The notes under the pieces were generated by a model. That model worked only from the letters and a program-made list of their open reading frames with translations. It made no database searches and was not told the origin of the DNA. A stretch of 64,000 nt of DNA from Comamonas sp. (GTDB taxonomy: Bacteria > Pseudomonadota > Gammaproteobacteria > Burkholderiales > Burkholderiaceae_C): positions 372,001 to 436,000 of the forward strand of contig JAJPEQ010000013.1 in assembly GCA_021166775.1 (NCBI GenBank). The letters run 5' to 3'. The position numbers and the translations under genes were made by a program. Positions 46,257-54,523 of this stretch are shown here, one piece after another (the stretch's first letter is position 1; every line of letters starts with the position of its first letter).

Positions 46257-46907
46257 ATGAAAAAACTGAACCAAGTGGCAGTGCTGTTGGCCTCTGCCGT
46301 GCTGGCTGCTTCGGCCACTGCTCAAGTCAAAGCGGCTGATGGCGGCAAAGTCCTCGATAACTGGGTGAACGGCACCAGTGAGATGGTCTGGAAGAACGGC
46401 ACCAACGAACTGTGCTGGCGCGACGCAACCTGGACGCCTGCCACCGCTGCCGAAGGCTGCGATGGCGCGCAGCAAAAAGCGGCTCCGGCTCCTGCCGCCG
46501 CTCCGGCTCCTGCCGCGGCTCCGGCTCCGGCTCCTGCGCCCGCTCCTGCCGTCGCCAGCAAGGTCACCTATGGCGCCGATGCCTTCTTTGACTTCGACAA
46601 ATCTGTCCTGAAGCCCGAAGGCAAGGCCAAGCTCGATGACCTGGTCTCCAAGATCAAGGGCGTCAACCTGGAAGTGATCGTTGCCGTCGGCCACACCGAC
46701 TCCATCGGAACCGTCGCCTACAACCAGAAGCTGTCGGTGCGTCGTGCCGAGTCCGTGAAGGCCTACCTGGTGTCCAAGGGCATCGAGAAGAACCGCATCT
46801 ACACCGAAGGCAAGGGCGAAACCCAGCCTATCGCCTCCAACAAGACCAAGGAAGGTCGCGCCAAGAACCGCCGCGTCGAGATCGAAGTCGTTGGTACGCG
46901 CAAATAA
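46257..46907 (+). CDS. OmpA-family outer membrane protein
   Basis: The 216-residue protein has a signal peptide (about 1-22), a short N-terminal domain with DNWVNGTSEMVWKNGTNELCW and two cysteines, a Pro-Ala linker (about 72-100) and an OmpA C-terminal peptidoglycan-binding domain (TYGADAFFDFDKSVLKPEG ... RAKNRRVEIEV). It lacks the eight-stranded OmpA barrel, so it is a periplasmic or lipid-free anchor protein rather than a porin. AGAGGAGAACC before the ATG is a very strong ribosome binding site and a clean terminator follows, as expected for a highly expressed envelope protein. Confidence 0.93.
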   Translation: MKKLNQVAVLLASAVLAASATAQVKAADGGKVLDNWVNGTSEMVWKNGTNELCWRDATWTPATAAEGCDGAQQKAAPAPAAAPAPAAAPAPAPAPAPAVASKVTYGADAFFDFDKSVLKPEGKAKLDDLVSKIKGVNLEVIVAVGHTDSIGTVAYNQKLSVRRAESVKAYLVSKGIEKNRIYTEGKGETQPIASNKTKEGRAKNRRVEIEVVGTRK

Positions 46908-46927
46908 GCGCCTTGCGTGCACATCTG

Positions 46928-46953
46928 AAAGCCCCGCTTGCGGGGCTTTTTTT
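46928..46953 (+). terminator. Rho-independent terminator after ompA
   Basis: GCCCCGC (46931-46937) and GCGGGGC (46940-46946) with a two-base centre are followed by seven T residues. An A-tract precedes the stem. It begins 21 bases after the stop codon. Confidence 0.92.
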
Positions 46954-47084
46954 ATGCGCGTGTCCTTGATTATCTTGACGTGACCGAGGTTCTGCACCTC
47001 AGCGCCGGTCCACGTCTCGCGAGAAAGGGCGGGGGCATGCCCCGCCATGCGCCGTGGCTGTGCCTTCGCCGCGACAATAGGCGC

Positions 47085-49034
47085 ATGTCCGAAGCCCATT
47101 CCGAGCAGTTGCTGGCCCAGGTGGCGGCGCTGCCCCCCTTGCCGGGGGTGTATCGCTACTTCGATGCGCAAGAGCAGCTGCTGTATGTCGGCAAGGCGCG
47201 CAACCTCAAGCGCCGTGTCAGCAGCTACTTCACCCGGCAGCACGGGGGCACGCGCATCGGTCACATGGTCACCAAGATCGTGCGGCTGGAGACGACAGTG
47301 GTTCGCTCCGAGGCCGAGGCGCTGCTGCTGGAAAACAACCTCATCAAGACCCAGCACCCCAAGTACAACATTCTCTTTCGCGATGACAAGAGCTACCCGT
47401 ATCTGAAGATCAGCGGCATTGCGGCCAAGGATGGCACGACCGATGATCCGTCGCAGCGTTATCCACGCATCTCGTACTACCGCGGCAGCGTGGACAAGAA
47501 CAACCGCTATTTCGGCCCTTACCCCAACGCCTGGGCGGTCAAGCAGACGATCGAGCTGATCCAGAAGGTCTTCCGGCTGCGCACCTGCGAGGATACGGTG
47601 TTCGCCCACCGCACGCGTCCCTGCCTGCTCTACCAGATCAAGCGTTGCTCCGCGCCCTGCGTGGGCACCATCTCGCCCGAGGACTACGCCGAGGATGTGC
47701 GCGGCGCCGAGGCGCTGCTGCGCGGCGAGACGGACGAGCTCCTGAAGAAGCTCGAAACGCGCATGATGGCGTATTCGGACAGGCTGGAGTTCGAGCAGGC
47801 GCTGGAGGTGCGCAACCAGATCACGGCGCTGTCGCGCGTGCTGCACCAGCAGGCGGTGGAGACCGCGGGCGACAAGGACGTGGACATTCTCGCCGTGCGT
47901 GTGCAGGGCGGGCGTGCCTGCGTGAACCTGGCGATGGTGCGCGGCGGCCGCCACCTGGGCGATCGCGCCTATTTCCCGTCGCAGGTGGCGGAGGCCTCGG
48001 GCATCTACAGCGCCGAGGAGGCGGGCGACGCCGAGCGCGCGCAGCAGTCGGTTAGCGTGCAGGTGCTCGAAGCCTTCATCGCACAGCACTACCTGGACGT
48101 GGCGGTGCCGCCGGTGCTGGTCACCAGCGAGCCCGTCGATCCCTTGCTGATCGAGGCACTGACCGAGCAAAGCGGCGTGCGCGTGTCGGCCGTGCACCAG
48201 CCGCGCGAGGAGCGGCGTGCGTGGCTGGACATGGCGCAGGCCAACGCTGGGATTCAGCTGGCGCGCCTGCTGGCTGAGGAAGGCTCGCAACAGGCACGTA
48301 CGCACGCACTGGCCGAGGCACTGGGACTCGATCTCGAAAACCTCGACGAGCTCACCGCGGAGTGCTTCGATATTTCACACACCGCGGGCGAGCAGACGCA
48401 GGCCTCGTGTGTGGTGTTTCATCACCACAAGATGCAGCACGGGGCGTACCGGCGCTTCAAGATCGAAGGCATCACGCCGGGCGACGACTATGCCGCGATG
48501 CACCAGGTGCTCGAGCGCCGCTACAAGCCGGTGGCGCATGCACAGCAGGAGGCGGGCGGCGCCGAGGTGACGCGCCGGGAGCTGCGCCTGCCGGATCTGG
48601 TGCTCATCGACGGTGGACGCGGGCAGGTGGCGATGGCGCGCGAGGTCTTCGAGCAACTGGGCCTGGATATATCGCGCATCGTGGGCGTGGAAAAAGGCGA
48701 AGGCCGCAAGGTGGGGCTGGAGGAGCTGGTGTTCGCCGATGGCCGCGAAAAGGTCTACCTCGGGCACGATTCGGCCGCGCTGATGCTGGTGGCGCAAATC
48801 CGGGACGAGGCGCACCGCTTCGCAATCACCGGCATGCGCGCGGCGCGTGCCCGGGTGCGTACGGGAGCGAGCCGCCTGGAAGACATCCCGGGCATCGGCC
48901 CACGCAGGCGCGCCCGGCTGCTGCAGCGGTTTGGCGGCGTGCGGGGCGTGCGGGACGCGAGCGTCGAAGACCTTGCCACCGTGGACGGCGTCTCGCGCCA
49001 GCTCGCCGAGGCCATCTACCGCGCGCTGCGTTGA
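47085..49034 (+). CDS. uvrC: Excinuclease ABC subunit C
   Basis: UvrC makes both incisions in nucleotide excision repair. The 649-residue protein has the GIY-YIG nuclease (about 10-100; PGVYRYF and [17 protein letters not shown]), a cysteine-rich region, the UVR domain (about 205-240), the RNase H-like C-terminal nuclease ([31 protein letters not shown]) and two helix-hairpin-helix motifs at the end. ATG 47085 gives the usual N-terminus; no good ribosome binding site is seen, and in-frame upstream codons exist. Confidence 0.95.
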   Translation: MSEAHSEQLLAQVAALPPLPGVYRYFDAQEQLLYVGKARNLKRRVSSYFTRQHGGTRIGHMVTKIVRLETTVVRSEAEALLLENNLIKTQHPKYNILFRDDKSYPYLKISGIAAKDGTTDDPSQRYPRISYYRGSVDKNNRYFGPYPNAWAVKQTIELIQKVFRLRTCEDTVFAHRTRPCLLYQIKRCSAPCVGTISPEDYAEDVRGAEALLRGETDELLKKLETRMMAYSDRLEFEQALEVRNQITALSRVLHQQAVETAGDKDVDILAVRVQGGRACVNLAMVRGGRHLGDRAYFPSQVAEASGIYSAEEAGDAERAQQSVSVQVLEAFIAQHYLDVAVPPVLVTSEPVDPLLIEALTEQSGVRVSAVHQPREERRAWLDMAQANAGIQLARLLAEEGSQQARTHALAEALGLDLENLDELTAECFDISHTAGEQTQASCVVFHHHKMQHGAYRRFKIEGITPGDDYAAMHQVLERRYKPVAHAQQEAGGAEVTRRELRLPDLVLIDGGRGQVAMAREVFEQLGLDISRIVGVEKGEGRKVGLEELVFADGREKVYLGHDSAALMLVAQIRDEAHRFAITGMRAARARVRTGASRLEDIPGIGPRRRARLLQRFGGVRGVRDASVEDLATVDGVSRQLAEAIYRALR

Positions 49035-49045
49035 ACCGGGCCGTG

Positions 49046-49162
49046 TCAGCAGACGGCGCAGAGGACGTCGATGATGTGGCGCTCTTTTCGGCTCAGGAGT
49101 CGGTAGCCCACCGCGCAAAGATGCCGAACGGCGCTGTTGATTTCCAGATCGCTGAATCGCAT
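49046..49162 (-). CDS. Possible small protein (38 residues) with a strong ribosome binding site
   Basis: An ATG at 49162 opens 38 codons ending in TGA at 49046, 11 bases after the uvrC stop on the other strand. GGAAGGGGGAGCGCC precedes the ATG, an excellent Shine-Dalgarno sequence at normal spacing. Codon use is ordinary for this genome. The product starts MRFSDLEINSAVRHL and ends DVLCAVC; it is basic in the middle and has three cysteines, no membrane helix. I do not recognise a family. It lies in the 238-base gap between uvrC and pdxH. Confidence 0.5.
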   Translation of the reverse strand: MRFSDLEINSAVRHLCAVGYRLLSRKERHIIDVLCAVC

Positions 49163-49272
49163 GGCGCTCCCCCTTCCTGGGTGGTCTTCATGGCCGAACA
49201 TAAGCGATCAGGCGCGTCATGAAGCTCGGAAAAGCGGCATCCGAGGGATGGTGTTCCGAGGTTGGCGCAGGC

Positions 49273-49926
49273 TCAGGGAGCCAGCCGCTGCATGAGCCAG
49301 CGGTCACCCTGCAGCAGGTAGCGCAGCCGGTCATGCAAGCGGTTCTTGCGTCCTTGCCAGAACTCCCAGCGATCAGGAACCAGGCGATAGCCCCCCCAGT
49401 GTGGCGGGCGCGGCGGTGCCGACGGAAACTGCGCGCTGTAGTGCGCCATGTTCCGCTCGAGCACGTCGCGGCTCGCGATCGGCTGGCTCTGCGGACTGGC
49501 CCATGCGCCGATGCGCGAATCGAGTGGGCGGCTGTCGTAGTAGGCGTCGCTCTCCTCGGTGCTCACCTTTTGAACGGTCCCTTCGATGCGTACCACGCGC
49601 TCCAGCGGCGTCCAATGAAACTGCAGCGCGGCGTAGGGATTGCCCGCAAGCTCTTGCCCCTTGCGGCTGCCGTAGTTGGTGAAGAACACAATGCCTTGGG
49701 CGTCATAGCCCTTGATGAGCACGATGCGCGTGCTCGGGCGCAGGTCACTGCCGACGGTGGCCAGGGTCATGGCATTCGCATCGGGAACCTCTGCGTTCAG
49801 CGCCTCGGTCAGCCAGCGTTCGAACTGGCGCAGAGGGTTGGGGTCGCAGGCGTCTTCGCTGAGTTCGGAGCGTTCGTAGCTCTGGTGCAGATCAGCGATC
49901 GATTGGGAGAGCGTGGAGGCGTTCAT
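49273..49926 (-). CDS. pdxH: Pyridoxamine 5'-phosphate oxidase
   Basis: PdxH oxidises pyridoxamine or pyridoxine phosphate to PLP with FMN. The 217-residue protein has the FMN-binding segments [24 protein letters not shown] and the C-terminal PLP-site motif [14 protein letters not shown], ending in the conserved RLAP. Its start overlaps the end of chaC by 35 bases, so translation is coupled. It is encoded downstream of chaC on the minus strand. Confidence 0.95.
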   Translation of the reverse strand: MNASTLSQSIADLHQSYERSELSEDACDPNPLRQFERWLTEALNAEVPDANAMTLATVGSDLRPSTRIVLIKGYDAQGIVFFTNYGSRKGQELAGNPYAALQFHWTPLERVVRIEGTVQKVSTEESDAYYDSRPLDSRIGAWASPQSQPIASRDVLERNMAHYSAQFPSAPPRPPHWGGYRLVPDRWEFWQGRKNRLHDRLRYLLQGDRWLMQRLAP

Positions 49927-50530
49927 GCTGCGATTGTGCCGTGCGCGCGACCTTGACGATGCGTTCGAGCGCCCTGTCACGGATGCCGAGCCGGTGCAAC
50001 TCGGCCAGTGTCGTTTCGGCGTAATCCCGGGTGCTGCCGTAGATGCCGTGCGCCGTCCTGAAGATGCGCTGGTAGTCGGCATCCGACAGCACACCCGTGC
50101 AGGCGGGATGCGAGTGCGAGAGGGTGAAGGCGAGGGCGCGCACCACGCCCCCGGTGGTGTTGACGTTGAGCCAGCGCGGGGTGTAGATAGGCATCGGCAT
50201 CTCCCGCTGCCACAGCTGCGGAAACACGTCGGGCACCCGAGCGGCGGGCACGCGAAAGGCCAGGCCCCGGCAGCTGCCGCCGGGCAGCAGCGCAAACACC
50301 AGACCCGGGCATTGCGCGGTGCCGCGGTTGACGTGGCTCCACATCCGCAAGGCCCGGTGCCAGCCGTGCACGGTGGCGCGGCGGGATTCGCTGTAGGGCA
50401 GGTCGGGCCGCCAGATCAGCGAGCCGTAGCCGAACACCCAGAGATCACCCGCCTGGGATTGCCATTCCCGCAAAATTCTGCTGGCCAGTGGATCGTCAAG
50501 CGCAGGGAGAGAGGGATCTGAAATGGTCAT
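49892..50530 (-). CDS. chaC: Glutathione-specific gamma-glutamylcyclotransferase ChaC
   Basis: ChaC cleaves glutathione to 5-oxoproline and Cys-Gly. The 212-residue protein has the substrate-binding [12 protein letters not shown] at the start of the domain and a catalytic-region glutamate in LWQREM. The genome also encodes gshA in this window, so both synthesis and breakdown of glutathione are represented. The overlap with pdxH suggests co-translation; any metabolic link to PLP is unclear. Confidence 0.88.
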   Translation of the reverse strand: MTISDPSLPALDDPLASRILREWQSQAGDLWVFGYGSLIWRPDLPYSESRRATVHGWHRALRMWSHVNRGTAQCPGLVFALLPGGSCRGLAFRVPAARVPDVFPQLWQREMPMPIYTPRWLNVNTTGGVVRALAFTLSHSHPACTGVLSDADYQRIFRTAHGIYGSTRDYAETTLAELHRLGIRDRALERIVKVARTAQSQHERLHALPIDR

Positions 50531-50597
50531 GAGGGAAACGGCAGGCTCGGGACGATTCTAGGCCGCCGACGCGAACTAGAATGCCATATCCACGGGG

Positions 50598-50630
50598 CCA
50601 TCTGCGCTGTACGCAGGTGGTCTCTTGTTT
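50598..50630 (+). promoter_or_regulatory. Stem-loop in the greA leader, terminator-like
   Basis: CCATCTGCG (50598-50606) pairs with CGCAGGTGG (50612-50620) through one G-U pair around a CTGTA loop, followed by TCTCTTGTTTT. It lies 37 bases before the greA ATG. In E. coli the greA leader makes short RNAs (GraL), so an attenuated leader here is plausible. Confidence 0.4.
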
Positions 50631-50656
50631 TGGTTTCGTTATCGGTGTGATTTGTC

Positions 50657-51133
50657 ATGGCTACCCTTCCCATCACCAAGCGCGGCGCGGAAAAACTCAA
50701 GGCCGAACTGCAGCGGCTCAAGACCAAGGAGCGCCCGGCCGTCATCGCCGCGATCGCGGAAGCGCGTGCGCAGGGCGACCTGAGCGAAAACGCCGAGTAC
50801 GACGCGGCCAAGGACCACCAGGGCTTCATCGAAGGGCGCATCGCCGAGATCGAAGGCAAGCTCTCGGCGGCGCAGATCATCGACCCGGCCACGGTCGATG
50901 CCGAGGGCCGCGTCGTGTTCGGTGCCACGGTCGATCTGGAGGACGTGGATTCGGGCGATGCGGTGACCTACCAGATCGTCGGCGAGGACGAGGCCGATCT
51001 GAAGCATGGCCTGATCAACATCGGCAGCCCGATTGCCCGCGCGCTCATCGGCAAGGAAGTGGGTGACACGGCCGACGTGCAGGCGCCGGGCGGCGTGCGC
51101 TCCTACGAAGTCGTGGCCGTGCGCTACGTCTGA
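50657..51133 (+). CDS. greA: Transcription elongation factor GreA
   Basis: GreA enters the RNA polymerase secondary channel and helps backtracked complexes cleave RNA. The 158-residue protein has the N-terminal coiled coil with the acidic tip ([21 protein letters not shown]) and the FKBP-like C-terminal domain ending in the usual VVAVRYV. It is followed 2 bases later by a DUF4149 gene on the same strand. The carAB genes that often precede greA are replaced by divergent chaC. Confidence 0.96.
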   Translation: MATLPITKRGAEKLKAELQRLKTKERPAVIAAIAEARAQGDLSENAEYDAAKDHQGFIEGRIAEIEGKLSAAQIIDPATVDAEGRVVFGATVDLEDVDSGDAVTYQIVGEDEADLKHGLINIGSPIARALIGKEVGDTADVQAPGGVRSYEVVAVRYV

Positions 51134-51135
51134 CG

Positions 51136-51576
51136 ATGTTCGAGCGCCTGCCGGTCTTTGCCGCCGCCCTGTGGTGGAGCAGCCTGTCGGTGATCGGCTT
51201 CGTGGCCGTGCCGCTGGTCTTCATGCGCATCCCGCAGAGGATGCTGGCGGGGTACGTGGCGGCCAGCCTGTTCGAAGCCCAGACTTATATTTCAATAGCT
51301 TGTTGCGCTTTACTGCTGGTGCTTTCAAGACAAAAGCATTCTGAAACCTTTGCGCCATGGGCGCGAGCAGCTCTTGTTTTTGTGATTCTGGGCATGCTGC
51401 TGGCCTTCGTGCTGCAGTTCGGCGTGGCGCCGCGCGTCATTGCCTACCATGGCGTGCGGCTGTGGCACAACATCGCCACGGGCCTGTACGTGGGACAGTG
51501 GCTGTGCGCCACCGTCGTGTTGTGGCAACTGACGAAACCACGAGAGGCGACAGGCCATGGAATCTCCGATCGTTGA
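51136..51576 (+). CDS. DUF4149-family membrane protein
   Basis: The 146-residue protein has four transmembrane helices and an N-terminus (ALWWSSLSVIGFVAVPLVF) typical of the DUF4149/TMEM205-like family; function unknown. It starts 2 bases after greA, a common arrangement in Betaproteobacteria, and overlaps the next gene by 20 bases. A low-GC segment of about 60 bases (51287-51347) inside the second helix region resembles the dispersed repeat and encodes SIACCALLLVLSRQKHSET. Confidence 0.82.
   Translation: MFERLPVFAAALWWSSLSVIGFVAVPLVFMRIPQRMLAGYVAASLFEAQTYISIACCALLLVLSRQKHSETFAPWARAALVFVILGMLLAFVLQFGVAPRVIAYHGVRLWHNIATGLYVGQWLCATVVLWQLTKPREATGHGISDR
51287..51347. repeat. Dispersed-repeat copy F inside the DUF4149 gene
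   Basis: The plus strand reads TTTCAATAGCTTGTTGCGCT, then GCTTTCAAGACAAAAGC and TTCTGAAA. The first half matches copy D at 20931 almost base for base in reverse orientation. Local base composition is clearly more AT-rich than the rest of the gene, yet the frame is open. Confidence 0.55.
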
Positions 51577-52456
51577 GCTCGACCTGCCCGGGTGGGGCCA
51601 GGCCGAGCCTCACGCCGAATGGACGCGGGCCGTTGAATCGGGCAAGGTGCTTCTGTTTCCGCGCCTGGCCTTCGAATTGGAGCCCGATGAGCGGGCCCTG
51701 CTGCGCGAGGACATGCTTGCGCCCGGGTCGCGCAACGTGAGCCTGGGGGCGGATGGCGTACTCAAGGGCGCGGGCGGATCGGCGCAGGAGCAGGCGCGGC
51801 TCGCGGCGATGGTGGGTCGTTTTCGGGCGCAGGCGCTGGCCTTGGTCGATGGGCTCTTCCCCGAGTACCGCGGCGCGCTGCGCGTGGCGCCGACGAGCTT
51901 TCGCCCGCGCCGTGTGGAAACGCGCCGGCAGTCGGTGCGCGCCGACGACAAGCGCCTGCATGTGGATGCCTTCCCGACGCGTCCCAACTACGGCGAACGC
52001 ATCCTGCGCGTGTTCGCCAACGTCAACCCCGACGGTGCGCCGCGCGTCTGGCGCGTGGGCGCGGATTTCGAATCGGTGGCGCGCCAGTTCCTGCCCAGGG
52101 CCAAGCCGTACAGCCGCTGGCAGGCGAAGGCGCTGCAGGCGCTGCACGTCACCAAGTCACTGCGCAGCGAGTACGATCACCTGATGCTGCAGCTGCACGA
52201 CCTGATGAAACGCGACGAGACCTATCAGACGCAGGGGACGCAATGGCGCGCGCCGTTTCCCGCCGGCAGCTGCTGGGTCTGCTATTCCGATGCGGCGGTG
52301 CACGCGGTCATGAGCGGGCAGTACATGATGGAGCAGACGCTGCATCTGCCGCCCGGGCGCGAGGTGAACCCCGCCGCCAGCCCCTTGCAGATCCTCACGC
52401 GCCTGGTGGGCCGACCCCTCGTCGGTGTCGAGGCGGGTGCGGAGAAGTTATCGTAA
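51557..52456 (+). CDS. kdoO: Kdo hydroxylase (3-deoxy-D-manno-oct-2-ulosonic acid 3-hydroxylase)
   Basis: KdoO is an Fe(II)/2-oxoglutarate-type dioxygenase that turns a Kdo residue of LPS into Ko. The 299-residue protein has the metal triad His135-x-Asp137 (LHVDAFPTRPNYGERILR) and distal His249 (SDAAVHAVMSGQYMMEQT), with a substrate-rich N-terminal part. No signal peptide is seen. It overlaps the DUF4149 gene by 20 bases and is convergent with a glycosyltransferase gene, across a repeat copy. The assignment is by motif and by resemblance to the Kdo-hydroxylase family from Burkholderia and Yersinia. Confidence 0.85.
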   Translation: MESPIVELDLPGWGQAEPHAEWTRAVESGKVLLFPRLAFELEPDERALLREDMLAPGSRNVSLGADGVLKGAGGSAQEQARLAAMVGRFRAQALALVDGLFPEYRGALRVAPTSFRPRRVETRRQSVRADDKRLHVDAFPTRPNYGERILRVFANVNPDGAPRVWRVGADFESVARQFLPRAKPYSRWQAKALQALHVTKSLRSEYDHLMLQLHDLMKRDETYQTQGTQWRAPFPAGSCWVCYSDAAVHAVMSGQYMMEQTLHLPPGREVNPAASPLQILTRLVGRPLVGVEAGAEKLS

Positions 52457-52511
52457 CTGATAGCGGCTGGCGCTTTCCTGTCAAGCGTTTGGGCCGATTT
52501 TTCCTGTTTTT
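52457..52511. repeat. Dispersed repeat copy H between convergent genes
   Basis: The plus strand reads GATAGCGGCTGGCGCTTTCC, then TGTCAAGCGTTTGGGCCGAT followed by a T-rich tail. It matches the reverse of copy A at 14106. The stem GCGCTT / AAGCGT plus TTTTT could terminate kdoO transcription. Confidence 0.65.
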
Positions 52512-53263
52512 CAGCCGCCCCAGGCCTCGCCCACCCAGCGCGCCGGCCGGATGTAGTGCCAGCGCTTGTTGCGCCGCCCCGCGAGCGCATCGGGCGGGTT
52601 GACCTCGCCGTGAAAGATCACGATGCGCGCGTCCTTGGGCACCGCCGGCTCGCGCCAGTAGTTGCTCGGCCACGTCGGGATGCAGTCGTATTTGAAACTG
52701 GGGCACCAGGCCCTGGGCCAGTAGGCCAGCTTGCCCTGCCCGTGCAGGAAGTGCGAGAGGTAGCGCTGCTCGTTGCGGTGCGCGCGTCGCACCTCGTCCA
52801 TGTGCGCGCGAAAGTGCGCCAGCACGTCGGCATGCGCGCCAAGCTCGAAGCGGTAGACCGACGAATTGCCGACGATGCGCTGGCCAAGGCGCCAGAAGCG
52901 CGGGTAATCGTGAATGATGAAAAAGTCGCCGCTGCAGGTGAAGAAATCATCGAGCGAGCCCACGATGACCACGTCCAGGTCGAGGAACAGTGCCGTGCCC
53001 TTGAGGCCGTGCAGGTCGGCCTCGAAGGTGGTCAGCTTTTTCCAGGCGCCGTCGCGCTGGCCGGGCTTGAGCTCGAGATTGAGCGGCGGAATCGGCAGAC
53101 ACTGGACCTCGGCACGCACGCCTTGCGCGTCATCCGTCAGGCAGACGAAGTTGAAATCGCCCGTCAGGTGACGACGCACCATCGCATAGAGCCGGTTGAC
53201 GTACTCGGGGCCGTACTTCGTGCCCCATTTCATGCACAGGATGTGGCGCTGCATGTCGGCCAT
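52511..53263 (-). CDS. Glycosyltransferase-like protein (GT8-type DxD)
   Basis: The 250-residue protein looks like a nucleotide-sugar glycosyltransferase: FVCLTDDAQ near residue 40 and a DLDVVIVGSLDDFF segment near 95-108 with the metal-binding DxD. A cysteine-rich middle and a C-terminal FHGEVNPP complete a pattern seen in small bacterial GT8-like or DUF-type transferases. It has no membrane helix. The ATG shares one base with the stop of yhbY (TGATG). The acceptor is unknown; the convergent Kdo hydroxylase makes LPS core a reasonable guess only. Confidence 0.75.
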   Translation of the reverse strand: MADMQRHILCMKWGTKYGPEYVNRLYAMVRRHLTGDFNFVCLTDDAQGVRAEVQCLPIPPLNLELKPGQRDGAWKKLTTFEADLHGLKGTALFLDLDVVIVGSLDDFFTCSGDFFIIHDYPRFWRLGQRIVGNSSVYRFELGAHADVLAHFRAHMDEVRRAHRNEQRYLSHFLHGQGKLAYWPRAWCPSFKYDCIPTWPSNYWREPAVPKDARIVIFHGEVNPPDALAGRRNKRWHYIRPARWVGEAWGG

Positions 53264-53733
53264 CAGTCGCCCTGGCGCTTCTTGATCGATTTCTGCTTGG
53301 GCTTGGCCCGCTTGATCTGCCCACCGGCCGTCAGGCGCTGGTTGCCCAGCACCTTCAATTGCTTGACCTCGGGGCGCCGTCCCGGGCGGCCGAATTTGAG
53401 CACCTTGACATCGCGCGGCCCGGGTTTGCGGTCTTCATCCACGGTTTTGTGTTTTTCCGGCATCGGGCGCCAGAGCACCAACAGTTTGCCGATGTGCTGT
53501 ACCGGCGCGGCGCCCAGTTCTTGCGCCAGGCGCTCGTAGATGCTTTCGCGTTCGCCGCGTTCGTCGCAGAATACGCGCACCTTGATGAGCCCGTGGGCGT
53601 TCAGCGCCGCGTCCACTTCCTTGCGCACGGCGTCCGTGAGACCATCGTTGCCGATCATGACCACGGGGTCCAGGTGATGGGCTTCGGCCCGGTGAGCGCG
53701 CCGCTCGGCGGCGGTCAAGACGATTTTCGACAT
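53263..53733 (-). CDS. yhbY: Ribosome assembly RNA-binding protein YhbY (CRM domain) with basic tail
   Basis: The 156-residue product has a CRM RNA-binding domain (about 1-95; LTAAERRAHRAEAHHLDP, VVMIGNDGLTDAV, GKLLVLWRP) followed by a basic Lys/Arg tail of about 60 residues that E. coli YhbY lacks. YhbY associates with pre-50S particles. It is divergent from rlmE, which methylates 23S rRNA, with only 19 bases between the two start codons. Confidence 0.92.
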   Translation of the reverse strand: MSKIVLTAAERRAHRAEAHHLDPVVMIGNDGLTDAVRKEVDAALNAHGLIKVRVFCDERGERESIYERLAQELGAAPVQHIGKLLVLWRPMPEKHKTVDEDRKPGPRDVKVLKFGRPGRRPEVKQLKVLGNQRLTAGGQIKRAKPKQKSIKKRQGD

Positions 53734-53738
53734 CGCCG

Positions 53739-53745
53739 TATTATC
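53739..53745. promoter_or_regulatory. Overlapping -10 elements of the divergent yhbY and rlmE genes
   Basis: TATTAT (53739-53744, plus) lies 8 bases before the rlmE ATG, and GATAAT (53745-53740, minus) lies 6 bases before the yhbY ATG. At these distances both transcripts would start at or very near the start codons. A weak -35 (TTGGTT at 53769-53764, 18-base spacer) supports the yhbY direction; the rlmE -35 is poor. Confidence 0.4.
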
Positions 53746-53752
53746 CCCGCCG

Positions 53753-54406
53753 ATGAAGATTCAAACCAAGAGCAAAAAAGTCAACAAGGCGTGGATGCAC
53801 CAGCAGGCCACCGATCCGTGGGTCAGGCTGGCCCGCAAGGAGGGCTATCGCGCGCGCGCCGCCTACAAGCTCAGGGAGATCGACGAGCGGCTGCACCTCT
53901 TCAAGCCCGGACAGGTGGTGGTCGATCTGGGCAGCACGCCAGGCGCCTGGAGCCAGTACGCGCGTCGCCAGCTGGCCCCGGAAGGCGCGGCGGTGGGCGC
54001 ACTCGATGGCCAGCTTGTCGCACTCGACCTGCTGCCCATGGAGCACATCGAGGGGGTGAACTTTCTGCAGGGCGATTTCCGCGAAGAGGCGGTTCTGGCG
54101 CAGCTCAACGAAGTGGTGCAGGGGCGCGGCGTGGACGTGGTGATGTCGGACATGGCGCCCAATCTCTCCGGCATCGCCTCGGCCGATGCCGCGCGCATCT
54201 CGCTTCTGGTGGAACTGGCGGTGGATTTTGCGGTGCAGCACCTGAAAAAAGACGGCGTGCTCGTGGCCAAGGTGTTCCATGGCGAGGGCTATGCACAGCT
54301 GGTGGCATTGTTCCGGGAGCACTTTCGCAGCGTCAAGGTGATCAAACCCAAAGCCTCGCGCGACCAATCCACCGAAACCTATCTGGTGGGCCTGGGCCTG
54401 CGTTGA
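53753..54406 (+). CDS. rlmE: 23S rRNA 2'-O-methyltransferase RlmE (FtsJ)
   Basis: RlmE methylates U2552 of 23S rRNA late in 50S assembly. The 217-residue protein has the SAM site VVDLGSTPGAWSQYA and the K-D-K-E catalytic set, seen as the Lys in RARAAYKL, Asp in MSDMAPNLSG, Lys in LVAKVFHGEGY and a late Glu in STETYLV. It is followed by ftsH, the heat-shock pair known from E. coli (rrmJ-ftsH). No Shine-Dalgarno sequence precedes the ATG. Confidence 0.95.
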   Translation: MKIQTKSKKVNKAWMHQQATDPWVRLARKEGYRARAAYKLREIDERLHLFKPGQVVVDLGSTPGAWSQYARRQLAPEGAAVGALDGQLVALDLLPMEHIEGVNFLQGDFREEAVLAQLNEVVQGRGVDVVMSDMAPNLSGIASADAARISLLVELAVDFAVQHLKKDGVLVAKVFHGEGYAQLVALFREHFRSVKVIKPKASRDQSTETYLVGLGLR

Positions 54407-54444
54407 ACCTGTTCGCCACCGGGGTTGCCGCAGGTTCTGATGGG

Positions 54445-54471
54445 TTGAAACGCCTACAATGACCCCCAATT
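54445..54471 (+). promoter_or_regulatory. Sigma-32 (RpoH)-type promoter before ftsH
   Basis: TTGAAA (54445-54450), 13 bases, then CCCCAATT (54464-54471). This fits the heat-shock sigma factor consensus CTTGAAA-N11-16-CCCCATNT well. It lies 53 bases before the ftsH TTG start. ftsH is a classical sigma-32 regulon member and degrades sigma-32 itself. Confidence 0.65.
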
Positions 54472-54523
54472 GTCGTTAGGGGTCGCTTGGCGGTGCGTGT
54501 AGCCGCTTCAGTTGGAGTTGCGC

